Below, in pieces: positions 23,781 to 35,579 of a stretch of DNA of 64,000 nucleotides. How positions within the stretch are numbered: the stretch's first letter is position 1; every line of letters starts with the position of its first letter. The translations under genes and the position numbers were made by a program. Origin of the DNA: Solanum dulcamara (lineage: Eukaryota > Streptophyta > Magnoliopsida > Solanales > Solanaceae). The DNA is taken from NCBI RefSeq assembly GCF_947179165.1, contig NC_077243.1, forward strand, positions 53,248,001 to 53,312,000. The letters are read 5' to 3'. The notes below the pieces were generated by a model, which saw nothing but the letters and a program-made list of their open reading frames with translations, was not told where the DNA came from and searched no databases.

Positions 23781-26700
23781 TAAAATGACTTCCAAAAGTA
23801 TGTAGTAAATTGGGAACCCCTATATGAGATGATGGATAAGGGAACTCCATGTAATCTGACTATCTCTCGAATATATAACCTCGAATAGTCCTCTGTTGAA
23901 TCTGTTGTCTTAATGGGTAAGAAATGGGCTGATTTGATCTTCCTATCTACAATCACCTCAATAGAGTCATACTATCTGTAATACCGCGACAGACCTGCAA
24001 TAAAGTCCATATTGATCATCTACCACTTTCATTCTAAAAACTCTATATTCTGAGCTACACCACAAGGCCTTTGATGTTCAACCTTGATTTTTTGTCAATT
24101 TGGGCAATTTGAAACAAAGGTTGCAATCTCGCTCTTTATACCATTCCAACAATAGTATTCTCTCAAGTCATGATATTTTTTTATAGAACCCGATGAATTG
24201 AATATCTGGAGCTATGGGCCTTTGCCATGATTCTATCTTAGAGTCCATCAACACTTGGAACACATAACCGGCCTTGATATCTTAATATCCAATCTCCGCC
24301 TTTGGCAAAACCATCTCTTTCTATTTATGAACATCTTCTTTCAACTGATGTAGAATAGGATCTTGGTCATTATTTCCCTTCACTTCATCAACTAATAAAG
24401 ACTCAGCCTCATTATTAATAATTGCACTATCCTCACTAGAGTCACTAAGTTGAACTTCCAAATGTGCAATCTTATGCACTTATTTAGCCAACTCTTTCTT
24501 TCTTTCATCAATATGAGCGGTGCTCCCCATATATAACTTTCTTAGAGCATTAGTAACAATATTATCTTTATCTAGGTGATGGAGAATACTCATATCATAG
24601 TCCTTGAGTAACTCAACTTATCTCCTCTGCCTCAGGTTCAACTCTTTCAAAGTAAATATATATTGCGAGCTTTTGCGATCCGTGAACACATCCACATGCA
24701 TGCCATAGAGGTAATGATGCCAAATCCTAAGAGAAAATAATACCACTGCCAACTCTAGATCATAAGTCGAGTAATTCCTCTCGTGGATCTTAAGCTATCT
24801 GGAAGCATAAGCTATGACCTTACCTCTCTACATCAACATAAAATGCAATCCAACTTTGGGCACATCACAATAGATAACAAAGCCATATATTCCCTCGGGT
24901 GGAGCAGGAATCGATCTCGTTTTCAACTCTTGAAAACTTTTCTCACAAGCATCGGACCATTGAAACTTAGTCTTCTTTTTAGTCAACTTGGTCAATAGGG
25001 ATGATATGGATGAATAACCCTCAACAAATCTTCGGTAATAGAAAACCAAACCCAAGAAGCTTCTTATGTCTGTCGGAGATATGGGTTTGGGCCAGTTCTT
25101 TACTGTCTCAATCTTCTATGAATTCACTCGAATACCATTACCATAAATAATATGGACTAAGAATATCATGCAATCCAGAACTCACACTTCAAAAATTTGG
25201 CATATAACTCCTTTTCCTTGAGAGTTTGAAGAATAATTTTGAGATGGTTGGTATGCTCCTTCTAATTCGTCAAATATATCAGTATGTTATCGATAAATAT
25301 GTTACAAACATATCTATATACTGCTTGAATACTCTATTCATGAGGTCTATAAATGCTGTAGGAGCGTTAGTCAAACCGAAGGACATAACCAGGAACTCAT
25401 AGTGACCATACTTGGTTCTGGAAACTATCTTCAGAATGGTACTTTCTCTCACTTTCAACTGATGATAGCTTGATCTGAGGTCTATATTAGAGAAACAAGT
25501 GGCACCTTGTAGTTGGTCTAACAGATCATCAATTCCCGAGAGAAGGTACTTATTCTTTATGGTAACCTTGTTCAACTAATGGTAGTCAATACACATTCTC
25601 AAGGAACCATCTTTATTTTGTATGAATAGGACAGGAGAGCCCCAAGGTGAGACACTCAACCTAATGAATTCATTATCTAGAAGATCCTTTAACTGCTCTT
25701 TCTACTCTTTCAACTCTGCTTGACCCATTTTATATGGCGAAATAGAAATAGGCTGAGTATTGGGAAAAACATCTATGCCTAAGTCTATCTCCCTATCGGG
25801 AGGGACTCTAGGAAAATCATCAGAGAAGACCTCTGGAAACTCATTAACAAGTGAAATTTATTAAAGGGATGGTGTCCCCAAACTAGAATCTTTAACTCAA
25901 ACTATGTAGTAAATACACCCATTGAAAACTAAATTTCTAGCCTTAAGGTATGAAATGAATCTACACTTAGGCACTGTAGGACTACCCTTCCACTCTATGA
26001 CAAGCTCATTAGGAAACTGAAACTTGACAACTCAAGTTCTACAATCAATTGTGGCATAACAAGAATAAAGCCAATCCATTCCTAGAATGACATCAAAATC
26101 AACCATGTCTAATTCAACTAAGTCGGCCATGGTATCTCTATGAAAGATTAAAACTACACAATCTCTATAGACTCTGTATGGAACAATGGACTCACCGCCA
26201 TGAGTAGAGATATTAAAAGGCTCAAGAAGACGTTCTACATGGATCCCAAACTTAATCGCTATATAAGGAGTCACAAAGGACAAACTTGCACCCAGATCAA
26301 GTAAAGCATAAACATTATGAGAAAAAACTCAAAGGATACTAGTGATGACGTCTGATGAGTTCTCCTGATCTTAGAAAATTAGACAACGCATATAGACAGT
26401 TTGCTCCTCTACCTGTTCCTGAAGTAGCACTTCTCTAGACAACTCTTCCTGGTGGTGCTACAGAAAAAGATTGGGCCTTACTGCCCCCATCACACTGTCT
26501 CCCCATCGGACACTCTTTATGGAAGTATCCCATATAACCACACTTGTAGCACCATCTATGCTATCATGACACTCTCCTAGATAGATTTTACCATACTTAC
26601 TACAAGGTGGCTTCCGTATAGGACCTTGGGGCACACTTTCTTGGAATTATGAACCCTGCACTCAAAAGTTCTGATTGCTCTGCGACCTTTGATCATTCCT

Positions 26701-27565
26701 GTTATTGGGTGCAAGAGAACTTTTTGAAGAGATGAATAACCTCTAGGCCTCTTCTAAAAGAAGAACTTGTTACCATTAGCTTATTTCTACAAACTAGGCT
26801 CATGTCCTGCTGACTTGGCATTCTTGCTTAAATGCTCCTCTCTATCTTTCTTCTTATCTTCCTCAACCTTGTGCATACACCATAAGTCTGGTGATATACA
26901 TATATGAGATTAATAAGATAGCATTTCTCTCTATCTTGACATGCTTGCCCAAACCAGATACAAACTTCCTTATCTTAGACCTTATGTCAGGAACCATTCT
27001 GGAACATACCTAGACAACTGAATAAACTTAAGGCTATACTCTTTCACAGTCAATCCCTATTGTTTCAAGTTCACAAACTCCTCAACCTTTTCTTCACTTA
27101 GTTGTTAAGGAAAGTAGTGATACAGAATTCACTCATAAACTCATCCCAAACTATAGGCTCAACATCCTCACCACGACTTTCCTCCCACTGGTTGTACCTA
27201 ATATTAGCAGCATCTTTGAGCTAATAGGAAACAAGCTCAACTTCCTCAACCTTAATACCATGAATAACTTTCAATATCTTTCACATCTCATCAATAAAGT
27301 TCTGAGGATCCTCCCCAACTTTGGACCCTGTGAAGATTGGTGGATTCATCCTCAAGAAGTCTCTAATCCTTGTGGCAACAGATGGATCTTAAGAAGTAAA
27401 TCTTGGGAATGGAGTTCTTTGACTACCCGACTGAGCAGCCATCAACTAGGTGAGCATAGATATAGTTATCCTAAATTTTGCCTTTGAAGTCATTGCAGGC
27501 TGAGCAATTTGTGGAACCTCTTGAGTCCCATTGTTGATTTCTTAGGCTCGATTCCTTGTCTGCAT
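23781..27565 (-). pseudogene. Element A: gag, protease, reverse transcriptase, RNase H, integrase core
   Basis: Reading on the minus strand from 27565 (ATG): gag, with RIRDFLRMNPPIFTGSKV at about 27360-27300 and a zinc knuckle at 26551-26510 (CYKC..., the His of CCHC replaced by Tyr). Protease follows (26340-26032: SFVTPYIAIKFG, DFDVILGMDWL). Reverse transcriptase spans about 25740-25100 ([35 protein letters not shown]); its xxDD active site near 25310 is disrupted. RNase H lies near 25050-24590 and the integrase zinc-binding and core regions at 24500-23781. Many stops and frameshifts make it non-coding. The order gag-PR-RT-RH-IN identifies Ty3/gypsy. Confidence 0.88.
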
Positions 27566-27828
27566 TCGAAAATGTTATGGAATCTCTTTATCGGCGACCT
27601 TTATCAAGCCTAAGGTTTTTTCAGACGCATGATCTGGAAATGCAAAACGCACGAGTTAAGAGGGACTTTATAGAGTTAAATTCTATTACACTAACTAGAG
27701 TGTGAAAGAAGTGAAATAATTACTAAAAGTCCTATAGCTTTCCCGTTATAGATGTAACATGCTTCACACTAATAAGGAGGACTTTACTAGACTTGGCTAC
27801 ATAGATACCCTAAGACTCTTAAAATCTA

Positions 27829-27842
27829 GGCTCTAATACTAA
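27829..27842 (-). other. Primer-binding site of element A
   Basis: On the minus strand it reads TTAGTATTAGAGCC, a mutated form of the initiator tRNA-Met site TTGGTATCAGAGC. It sits 3 bp from the LTR end, the same spacing as in C, E, F and G. Confidence 0.75.
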
Positions 27843-27845
27843 GTT

Positions 27846-29875
27846 TTTCACACCTCGAGTTTACCCCATGGATGTGGTCGACACATGAAAATCATTAGTG
27901 GTCCCAATCCACTCATCAAAAGACTCAACTCAAAGTAAAAAGAACTCAAGTGGGTATCTAAAACATCGACATCAATGAGTGTATAAAACAATATTTTAAA
28001 ATACTCAAAACAATCATAACTCAATGTCGTATTTCAATAAATGAAGTTATAATTTAAAATAGACTCAAAAGTAAACATATTGACTCCACTCTACTATGTC
28101 TATGAAGCTTCTACCTCAATACTAGAAAGGTGTCAAGATAAGCTCAAGGCTACCTCAAATAAGTACTAAGATAAAGAAAAACAACTGAAATAAATAAAAT
28201 CCTCCAAATGCAAGGAGGTCTCACGAAAAGCTAGATGAAAATCTGGCCTTCAACAAGGTTCCTGTTGAGTACCTCTATCACCTGTGTCTGTATCATGAAA
28301 TGATGCTGGCCAAAAGGCATTAGTACATGAAATGCATGAGTATGTAAAAGGGCAGTAAGAAAACATGCTCAAGAGTACTCAATAAGATAGATGCTGAAAA
28401 TAACTCAACTCAAAATAAGGCTTGCAATGTGAGTAAACCAATACTCTATAAAATATTAGTAAGTAGCTGCAATTCATTATAAAATAACAAATTTACTCAT
28501 AGAAGAGTTTCTCTAACCAACAACCATCAATTATGAGAAAGTGATGATATAAAAAAGTGATGTCGTTGCAATATCCTTCCAATACCTTTCCAGGGTAAGG
28601 GACATTACCTCACTGGATCCATGATAAAAATTCCTCATTTGTCCCCAAATGAGGACTCGATCGAATCAACGACACGATCTTATCCTACGTTGGCTACATA
28701 ATTTATGAAGTTTGCGTTGTTTTATATTCTTACCCAAATTGATGCTCAATACTAATCCCAAAATATATTTATATTTCTCGTACCTCAAGTGAGTGTAACT
28801 ATTTAATTAACTCATTTAGTCTCTTTTGGACTTAACTCAAAACTCAACTCTTGCTCAACTCAATGAAAAAATTTAAAAACATACTTCACCTCCTTAACTC
28901 ATTCTAAAGAATATGTTTAAAAAATGCATTAATACTCAACTCGTTCATACTCAAAATATTCATGCTCAAAAGAGTAGTTAAGGGACTTCTCAAAACTCAA
29001 CTCACGCTCAAACTGTTTCTCAATCAAAGATGAAATATATCATCCTTTAAATTCAAAATAATGCGTAAAATAATTAAGGTAAAAACTCAATTAGGGTTTA
29101 TATGAATTCATACATGAACAATAATTTCAAGAACTCGAATTCATATGAATGATCTCAATACAATTAAATATATATACATGAACTCAATAAAAGATTCATC
29201 ATTAGCTCAAAACTCACTATACAATATTTAATTCAAACTTAGAACTCAACTCGACTGAATGGAGATGTAGGGAATGAGGAAGAACTTAGTCCAACATTTT
29301 AATTAGCCTTACATACCTGGAACGATGTTAATCAACTCAAAACTTGAAGACCTTGGCATGAACGCTTGAACCCTAGCTTCTTCTCTTCTCTCCACTCCTC
29401 GCTCTCAAAAGTTCTAAGTGTTAAGACTTGGAAAATCATGTTGGGTACTAATAAGGAACACAAAATAGTTCCAAAACATTAGGGTTTTGGTTTATAAAGG
29501 GTGGAAAAATACCAAACTATCTTTCATTAAAAATTGACTCTGGCCGCCGCAGACACTTCTACTGACTATAGAAGGTCGACCGTAGAAGCCTTGTTCCAAA
29601 AGTTGGACATTCTGGAATTTGCATCACGGGTATACGACCACCTTTTTATGGGTTGTAGACCATTAGATGGGTCTTCAAAGTCCCTCGTAGACTTCACTAA
29701 GAAAAGGCTTTAGGGTCTACACTTTCTTCTCTACAGGTGGTACAAACTTTATAAGTCGTAGGACCCAAGTGCACATTCCAATAGGTATTGGAATATGTTA
29801 CTTAGTTCCATGATTGACCCTATGGTTCATAGAGCAATTGATGGGTCGTAAGGTGAGGTCGTAGAAGGGACCTTG
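27846..29875 (-). repeat. 5' LTR of element A, main part
   Basis: It pairs with the left LTR from about 28530 on; the first 690 bp (27846-28530) has no partner because the left LTR is truncated. The LTR is cut at 29875 by element C, and the remaining 174 bp is at 42493-42666. A short palindrome, ATTCCAATA GG TATTGGAAT, lies at about 29778-29797, where the sister LTR carries the large inverted repeat. Confidence 0.87.
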
Positions 29876-29924
29876 TGTAACATCCCTCAAAATTTGAAAT
29901 AATAATAATAATAATAATAATAAC

Positions 29925-29985
<61 letters not shown>

Positions 29986-31097
29986 TACCTTAAGAAAGCC
30001 TTGGAAATAGGCTGCTCATGTAACATATTATCCTTAATATTTTTGGAAAATTCGAGTTTGGAATATCAATCAGGGGGTCAAATCCTGCGGAAAAATGGTC
30101 TCGGTGGATTTTTAGAACCCATAGAAAGGAAGAAAGATTTTTGAAGAAACCACTAAAATAGTGTGGTCCACGACAGGACCCCTGGGAAGCCGCACAAGAT
30201 AAAGTAGTCCACGACAGGACCACATCGGGGACCTCGGGACAGTCTTCTGGCCGAGTTGGTCGCAACAGGTCCGCGTCACGGACCTGGGAAGGTGTCCTAG
30301 CCGAATTTAGTTTTTTTAGGGCATTTTAGAGTTTTCCCAAATTATTAGTTAATGAACCTAGATGTTTTTAGGACCTAATTAACCTCTATAAATTTATCTA
30401 AACCTCTAATTCAATTCATTCTTCTACAATTCATCTATCAAATATTTCTCTCTCTACAAAAAGGCTCTCAAGGGTTTCCATTGAAGACTTCAAGCAAATT
30501 GCTTTAATTTCTCCATCAAAACTCTCAAGTTCTTTCAAATTAATTGGTGTTCTCACTCAAGGTATGTGGGTATTGATTCATGAATCCTTTCTTCCATGAA
30601 GCCTAATCAATTTCTCAAGTTTTCTATCAAATTAAAATATGATATTTTATGGGTTTTGCGATCTCTATTCCAATTGCATGAATTTTGATTTAAAGCATGA
30701 TTATGAGTCTATTTAGATATAATTTGATGGTCATTGAATAAAATTGAAGAGTTTTTCCATGAATTCTCTTATTTTGATTTCCAGGGTTCATGATGTAAAA
30801 TATAAATATTTTCAATTATACTTCTAAATGATATTATCTATATGAATTATGTATGGGCTGATATAAAGTTTATGATCATGCCTGTTTTCAAGTTAATTTT
30901 ATGATTTTTAAGTCAATTGATCATGCATTCATGTCATACCCAAATTTCAAGTTCAAGCTATGGTCATGAATTTTCAAAGTATGAATTATGACTATGTATT
31001 TCCATTATGATCATGAATTGTAAGTATGTTTCAAATTATGGTTTTTCATGCAAGTTATGAAGTAAGGCGACCTAAGGCCTAACGATATGAATTATGT
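29876..31097 (+). repeat. 5' LTR of element C, first part
   Basis: Colinear with 40318-41480 of the 3' LTR. It carries a (AAT)n microsatellite of about 29 units with one AAC interruption (29898-29984), against 8 units in the 3' LTR. The LTR is interrupted at 31097 by solo LTR D. Confidence 0.92.
29898..29984. repeat. (AAT)n microsatellite inside an LTR
   Basis: 87 bp of AAT with a single AAC. The same position in the 3' LTR (40339-40362) has only about 8 units, and the related element G has none at the matching place near its LTR start (about 62870-62890). On the minus strand it gives a spurious poly-isoleucine frame. Confidence 0.95.
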
Positions 31098-31549
31098 TGT
31101 TATACCCCACACTTTTGTACCTTCAAACATGTTCCTAACCTTTTTAAAAGTGGCCATATGACCCCTACTCTCTATACACTTATCAAATACCTCTAAAGAA
31201 GGGAGGATGTGATGCTCTATAGTAGGGAAGGTTGGAAATATGGTTATAAGAATTCGAAAGGAGTTGGAGGCCAAGTAATGAGTCGTAGGACTCGACTTAC
31301 TTACGTAAACTATCGACTTGGATGTCTTACATACTTAGGCTACTTGAATGCATGTCGAGCTTACATAGCAAGGATTACACGAGTTCTTAAAGTAAGACGA
31401 GATTGTGAACCTACGAAAAAAAAGACAACGCATGGCGGCCTAAGGAGATGACACATGGTAGCATGAGGGAGTGATACCTGACAGTAGGTGATGCAGCTAC
31501 TTAGGGTCAAATAGGTGACCCACCTACTTGAGAGTGGGCCCCACCCCAC

Positions 31550-31683
31550 CACGTGGCAGCCTTGGAGGCTATGCATAGATTTGGTGGCCCAATAGGGGAT
31601 GGACACGTGTCACCCTTAGGGGATGACACGTGTCACCCTTAGGGGATGACACATGTCACCTCCTAAGGAGGTTTATATATTTA
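31550..31683 (+). promoter_or_regulatory. G-box array and TATA box of solo LTR D
   Basis: The palindrome GACACGTGTC (G-box CACGTG) occurs at 31604-31609 and 31627-31632, and in mutated form CACATG at 31650-31655. The spacing is exactly 23 bp, inside the repeat GGGGATGACACGTGTCACCC. Another CACGTG is at 31550-31555. A TATA box follows 15-20 bp after the last repeat. CACGTG is the core of G-box/ABRE elements bound by bZIP and bHLH factors, so this looks like an LTR promoter with clustered activator sites. Activity is inference. Confidence 0.7.
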
Positions 31684-32776
31684 TGTTTTAATGACTCATT
31701 CTTCATTTGCAGCATCTATGCTTAGCCAAAAAGGAACTAGACAAAGCTAGAGAGAAAGAGAGACTAGCTATGGGTTTGGCCTAGGAAAGGTAAGCCCTTC
31801 GATTTTGTTCCGTAAATTAATTATCTATGGTGTACTACGATGAAGTAAAGGTGTTAATAATGTAAATTTACTGTTTGAAGCTTCTAACTCAATACTAGAA
31901 AGGTGTCAAGACATTTTAAAAGATGTTTGGGAGCTTCTGATTGTAGCCACATAACCTTCCGTTACGTGTGGTTAATTGTTTTACGAAGTAAAGATTAAAA
32001 ACCTTACTTTGGTACCGTAGTTTTGGGCGAGTTGGTTGGAACTTGTATTGCATAATATTATAGTGATGTGATTATATGTAGTTGATGGTTGTTGTTTTGA
32101 GTATTTCTGCTAAGGTTAGAGGTTAAAATTGGAAGTTTGGATAGGGCCAGTTATAGAGGAGATGCTGCCCAATTTCTGCTAACTTCAGAACTAGTAATAA
32201 ACTAGTCAAGGGAAATGGATAAAGAAATAATTCCTATGGATACTTGAATGTGAATTTAGGATCCGGAAAGTCAAAGGTCATTAATCTTAGTATACTATCG
32301 TGTTAAATAGGTTGAAGGAGTACCAAGCAGGTTGGGTTCTAAGTGAGCTACTACAGGTATGTAAAGCCTATCCTTTCTTCTCTTTTGGCATGTCTTAGAT
32401 GTAAGTGTTACGTATGTGAAATTTAAGAGTTATTCCATTCCTAAAGCTCTGGGTATGAGTCAAGACTCCTGTTCACTTTTTGATGTTAGAACTCCAATAA
32501 TAGTTGAGTCACTACCTTCCAAGTATTCTAGGAAATAAAAAGCAGCACATGTAAAGCCTGTGTCTTCTTACTTGTGGAAAGACTTGACTGTATGTAATGT
32601 AGAATATGGATTTGAAGGTAACTCCCTTATAAACTCTGGGTATCACTCGTGAGTTGTAGGCACTTTTGAATATTAAGAGTCTTAAAGTGGTTCGAACACT
32701 ACTCCTAAGCCACCTTATGTTGAATAGTAAGGGGAGATACAAGCTCCTATTCCTAAAGGCTCTGAAATGATCAATG

Positions 32777-32881
32777 TCTCCGATTGCATAAATTGTGCCT
32801 CTGATTGCATAAGTTGAGTCTCTGACCACGTAAGTTGTGTTTCTGATTGCATAAACTATGCTTCTGATTGCATAAATTGTG
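32777..32881. repeat. Five-copy 21-bp tandem repeat in solo LTR D
   Basis: Five units of the form TTCTGATTGCATAAATTGTG, with 21-bp spacing and up to six differences in the third copy (TCTCTGACCACGTAAGTTGTG). One copy creates an extra CACGT motif. Confidence 0.9.
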
Positions 32882-34348
32882 TGGCATTATTTTGATGCAT
32901 GTCTGTGATCTCTGAGGCCCCAACTGATGTGAGCCTTATGACATCTAAAGGGGTACCTCGAATAATTACTCCCCGAGTTTTCAGATGATGGTTCACTTGA
33001 CTATTTTATCGAGTCTCAGATAATGACTTAGTTTCATATGGTTTCTTACTACTCCACTCGTGCATGTTGTAACCCTTCTTTCTTCACGTATCACAATGGG
33101 CCAAAAATTATATCGGGCGCAACTTTACAACTTCTTCACCGAGTTCCGGGCAGGCTATATATATATGTATGAAGTATACGATGATTAATTGCCGTATATG
33201 ATGAAGTTGAAGCATATGATGATGCCATATTTGATGATGTTATTCATCGAGTCCCGAGATGAATATATATATATATACGATGATATGAAGAAAACATAGA
33301 TCAAGCCGTATGTTCTGCGACATTGTTTTAAGTTATGGATCGGGTCGAATGTTCCTTGGCATATTTTACCATATGATAATGGCACTGAGTCCTTCCCTAG
33401 AGGGTCAGGTATGGTATGTATATATATGATGATGGTATGGTATAAACATACACTACTCTCTTCTCCGAGTCCCTCACTAAAGGGCCAGATACTTTACTAG
33501 GCATGCATATGAAAATATAGGGATACATTTATGACCCCGAGCCCCATAGTGGACCGAATATAATATGATGACATATACGATAAGATTGTACCATATATGA
33601 TGATATGATACCGTATATGATGACATAATGAAATAATATAAATGATGGAAAGAGATAATGACATGATGATATGATGATATGATGAAATAATTATGACATC
33701 GAGTTCCTTAGCGGGCCGGGCACAGTGTATGATGATGTATATGATTACGTGTCTTAAGGTGAAGGTACAGTAATTTGTTAATTGTTATGTTTGTCCCCTG
33801 CATCCCTGTTTCAGCTATGGTCTCAGTTATGGTGTGTTATGCTTTACATTCTCAACATATATATCGTACTGACCTCCTTTCTTTGGGGGGCTGCATTTCA
33901 TGCCCACAGGTATAGGTACTTACTTTGGAGATCCGCTAGCTTAGGGTTTCCACTCAGCGATTTGGAAGCGCTTCATTGTGCTGGAGCCCAGATTTTAGTA
34001 CTGACCCTTGATGTATATGCTTACTTATTCATGGTACGGCGGGGGCCCTATCCCGCCATATATTACTGTTGATATTCTTAGAGGTCTGTAGACATATGTA
34101 CGTGGGTTGTTTACAAGTTTGTTTTAGTGGTGCCTATACGGCATATTGCAAATGTTATTATGTTAAAGAAGCCTTGTCGGCTTGCATGCCCTTTCATGAC
34201 ATGATGTAAATGAAAGAGACTATATGTCTGCACATATGTTATCACCCATAAGGGTTCTGGTGTATAGTCCTTATATTTGATAGTTAGGTAGACGGGGGTC
34301 CAGGTCGGACCCTAGTCACGGCCTACAGGGTTGGGTCGTAACATATGC

Positions 34349-35357
34349 AAATATGATTGTAATAATGAAAGGACAATTCTCACATTACAAGTATGATATA
34401 GAAATGAACTATTCTATGATTTCAAGCGTATGATCATGAATATGATATATGAAATTATGTTCTTATGTTATATATGTATTTCGTGGGATTTGACTTAGCA
34501 TCGAATGTGAACTTAAGGTGGGGGCTCAAAGCAAGGGGTCCTTATATAAAGTCTCTTATCTCATAACTACATGCCACCATGAGATTTCCTTTACGACCTA
34601 GCCTATCGATCCACAAGTAGCACATGTTTATGATTAGGAGTCTACCTTGGCAAACTAGTCTCCCCCTTCTTGATGTGGGGATCATCGGATTCCATGTTAT
34701 AGGTCACATGGTCTTATTGTCAGTTATGGTTCCTATCCCACATATGTATTATTTCTTAAGTATGTTATGATTTTGAACTTATGCTTTTAAATGCTTTGGT
34801 CAATATGATTTTCTCATGACTTTATGTATTCTATCTTATCATGTGATTTACTTGACCCTTGTATTTCCATGATTTACGTTGCATGTCACGCCCTCATACT
34901 GAGTACATTCCAATGTACTAATGCATACTTTTTACCTACATTGTCTCATAATGTAGGAGTTGAGGTTGAAGATCCTATTCCTCTACGAAACTAATAGGCG
35001 TTCTCTATCCGACTGTGTTATGGTGAGTCCTCATTAATCGGGGACTAGTTTTCAAGTTGCTTACTGTTTTCGTTCAAAAGACTTTTGTTTACATCATATA
35101 TTGAGGGTGAACTAGGGACATGTCTTATCCTCCGTCCATACTCATGTTTAGAGGCATCTAGTTGGACATATGTTTGAGTCTATGTTATCATAAAACATTT
35201 TTTTCCAGATTTGTATTAATGGTTTAGACTCTCTTATGATGTTTCTGCTTTTATATTTTACCTTATGTATGCTTATGATATATACAAGAGTCTTGGTTGG
35301 AGCCCTTCGAGGTTTTGATCGCCATGTTACAACTAGGCCTTAGGTCGGGTTGTGACA
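34349..35357 (+). repeat. 5' LTR of element C, second part
   Basis: Colinear with 41483-42492 of the 3' LTR and ending GGTTGTGACA. The trinucleotide AAC separates it from the primer-binding site. Confidence 0.92.
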
Positions 35358-35360
35358 AAC

Positions 35361-35379
35361 TTGATATTAGAGCACAAGG
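35361..35379 (+). other. Primer-binding site of element C
   Basis: TTGATATTAGAGCACAAGG is a mutated initiator tRNA-Met site (compare TTGGTATCAGAGC), 3 bp after the LTR end. Confidence 0.8.
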
Positions 35380-35579
35380 TTTTCTAAGTGTCCTAGGATG
35401 TCCAACATGCCACATTAAGTAGAGTCTTATTCATGGGTGTGAAGCACACCACACTTATGAGTAGGAGGCTATGAGGAATTTTAGGAATTCTCATTTCTTT
35501 CATGATCCATGTCATGCTATAGAGTTTACGTTAAGACTTCTTCTCCATAATAGTCTTTATTTGCAATTTTTAAAAAACA

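Larger units (their letters stand above)
31098..34343 (+). mobile_element. Solo LTR D (3246 bp) inside the 5' LTR of element C
   Basis: It starts TGTTATACCCC and ends GGGTCGTAACA. It is flanked by TATGT (31093-31097) and TATGC (34344-34348); the uninterrupted 3' LTR of C reads TATGC at this site, which fixes both ends. It contains no gag or pol. A TATA box (TTTATATATTTA) at about 31672-31683 on the plus strand with G-box repeats upstream indicates plus orientation. The interior holds a five-copy 21-bp tandem repeat and a long degenerate region of ATGATG/ATATAT and CGAGTCCC-type units (about 33100-33740). Confidence 0.9.

Noticed and set aside
33782..34072. 96-codon plus-strand gene in solo LTR D
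   Set aside because: It lies within a non-coding LTR and has no recognisable domain; LTR ends and target duplication explain the region.
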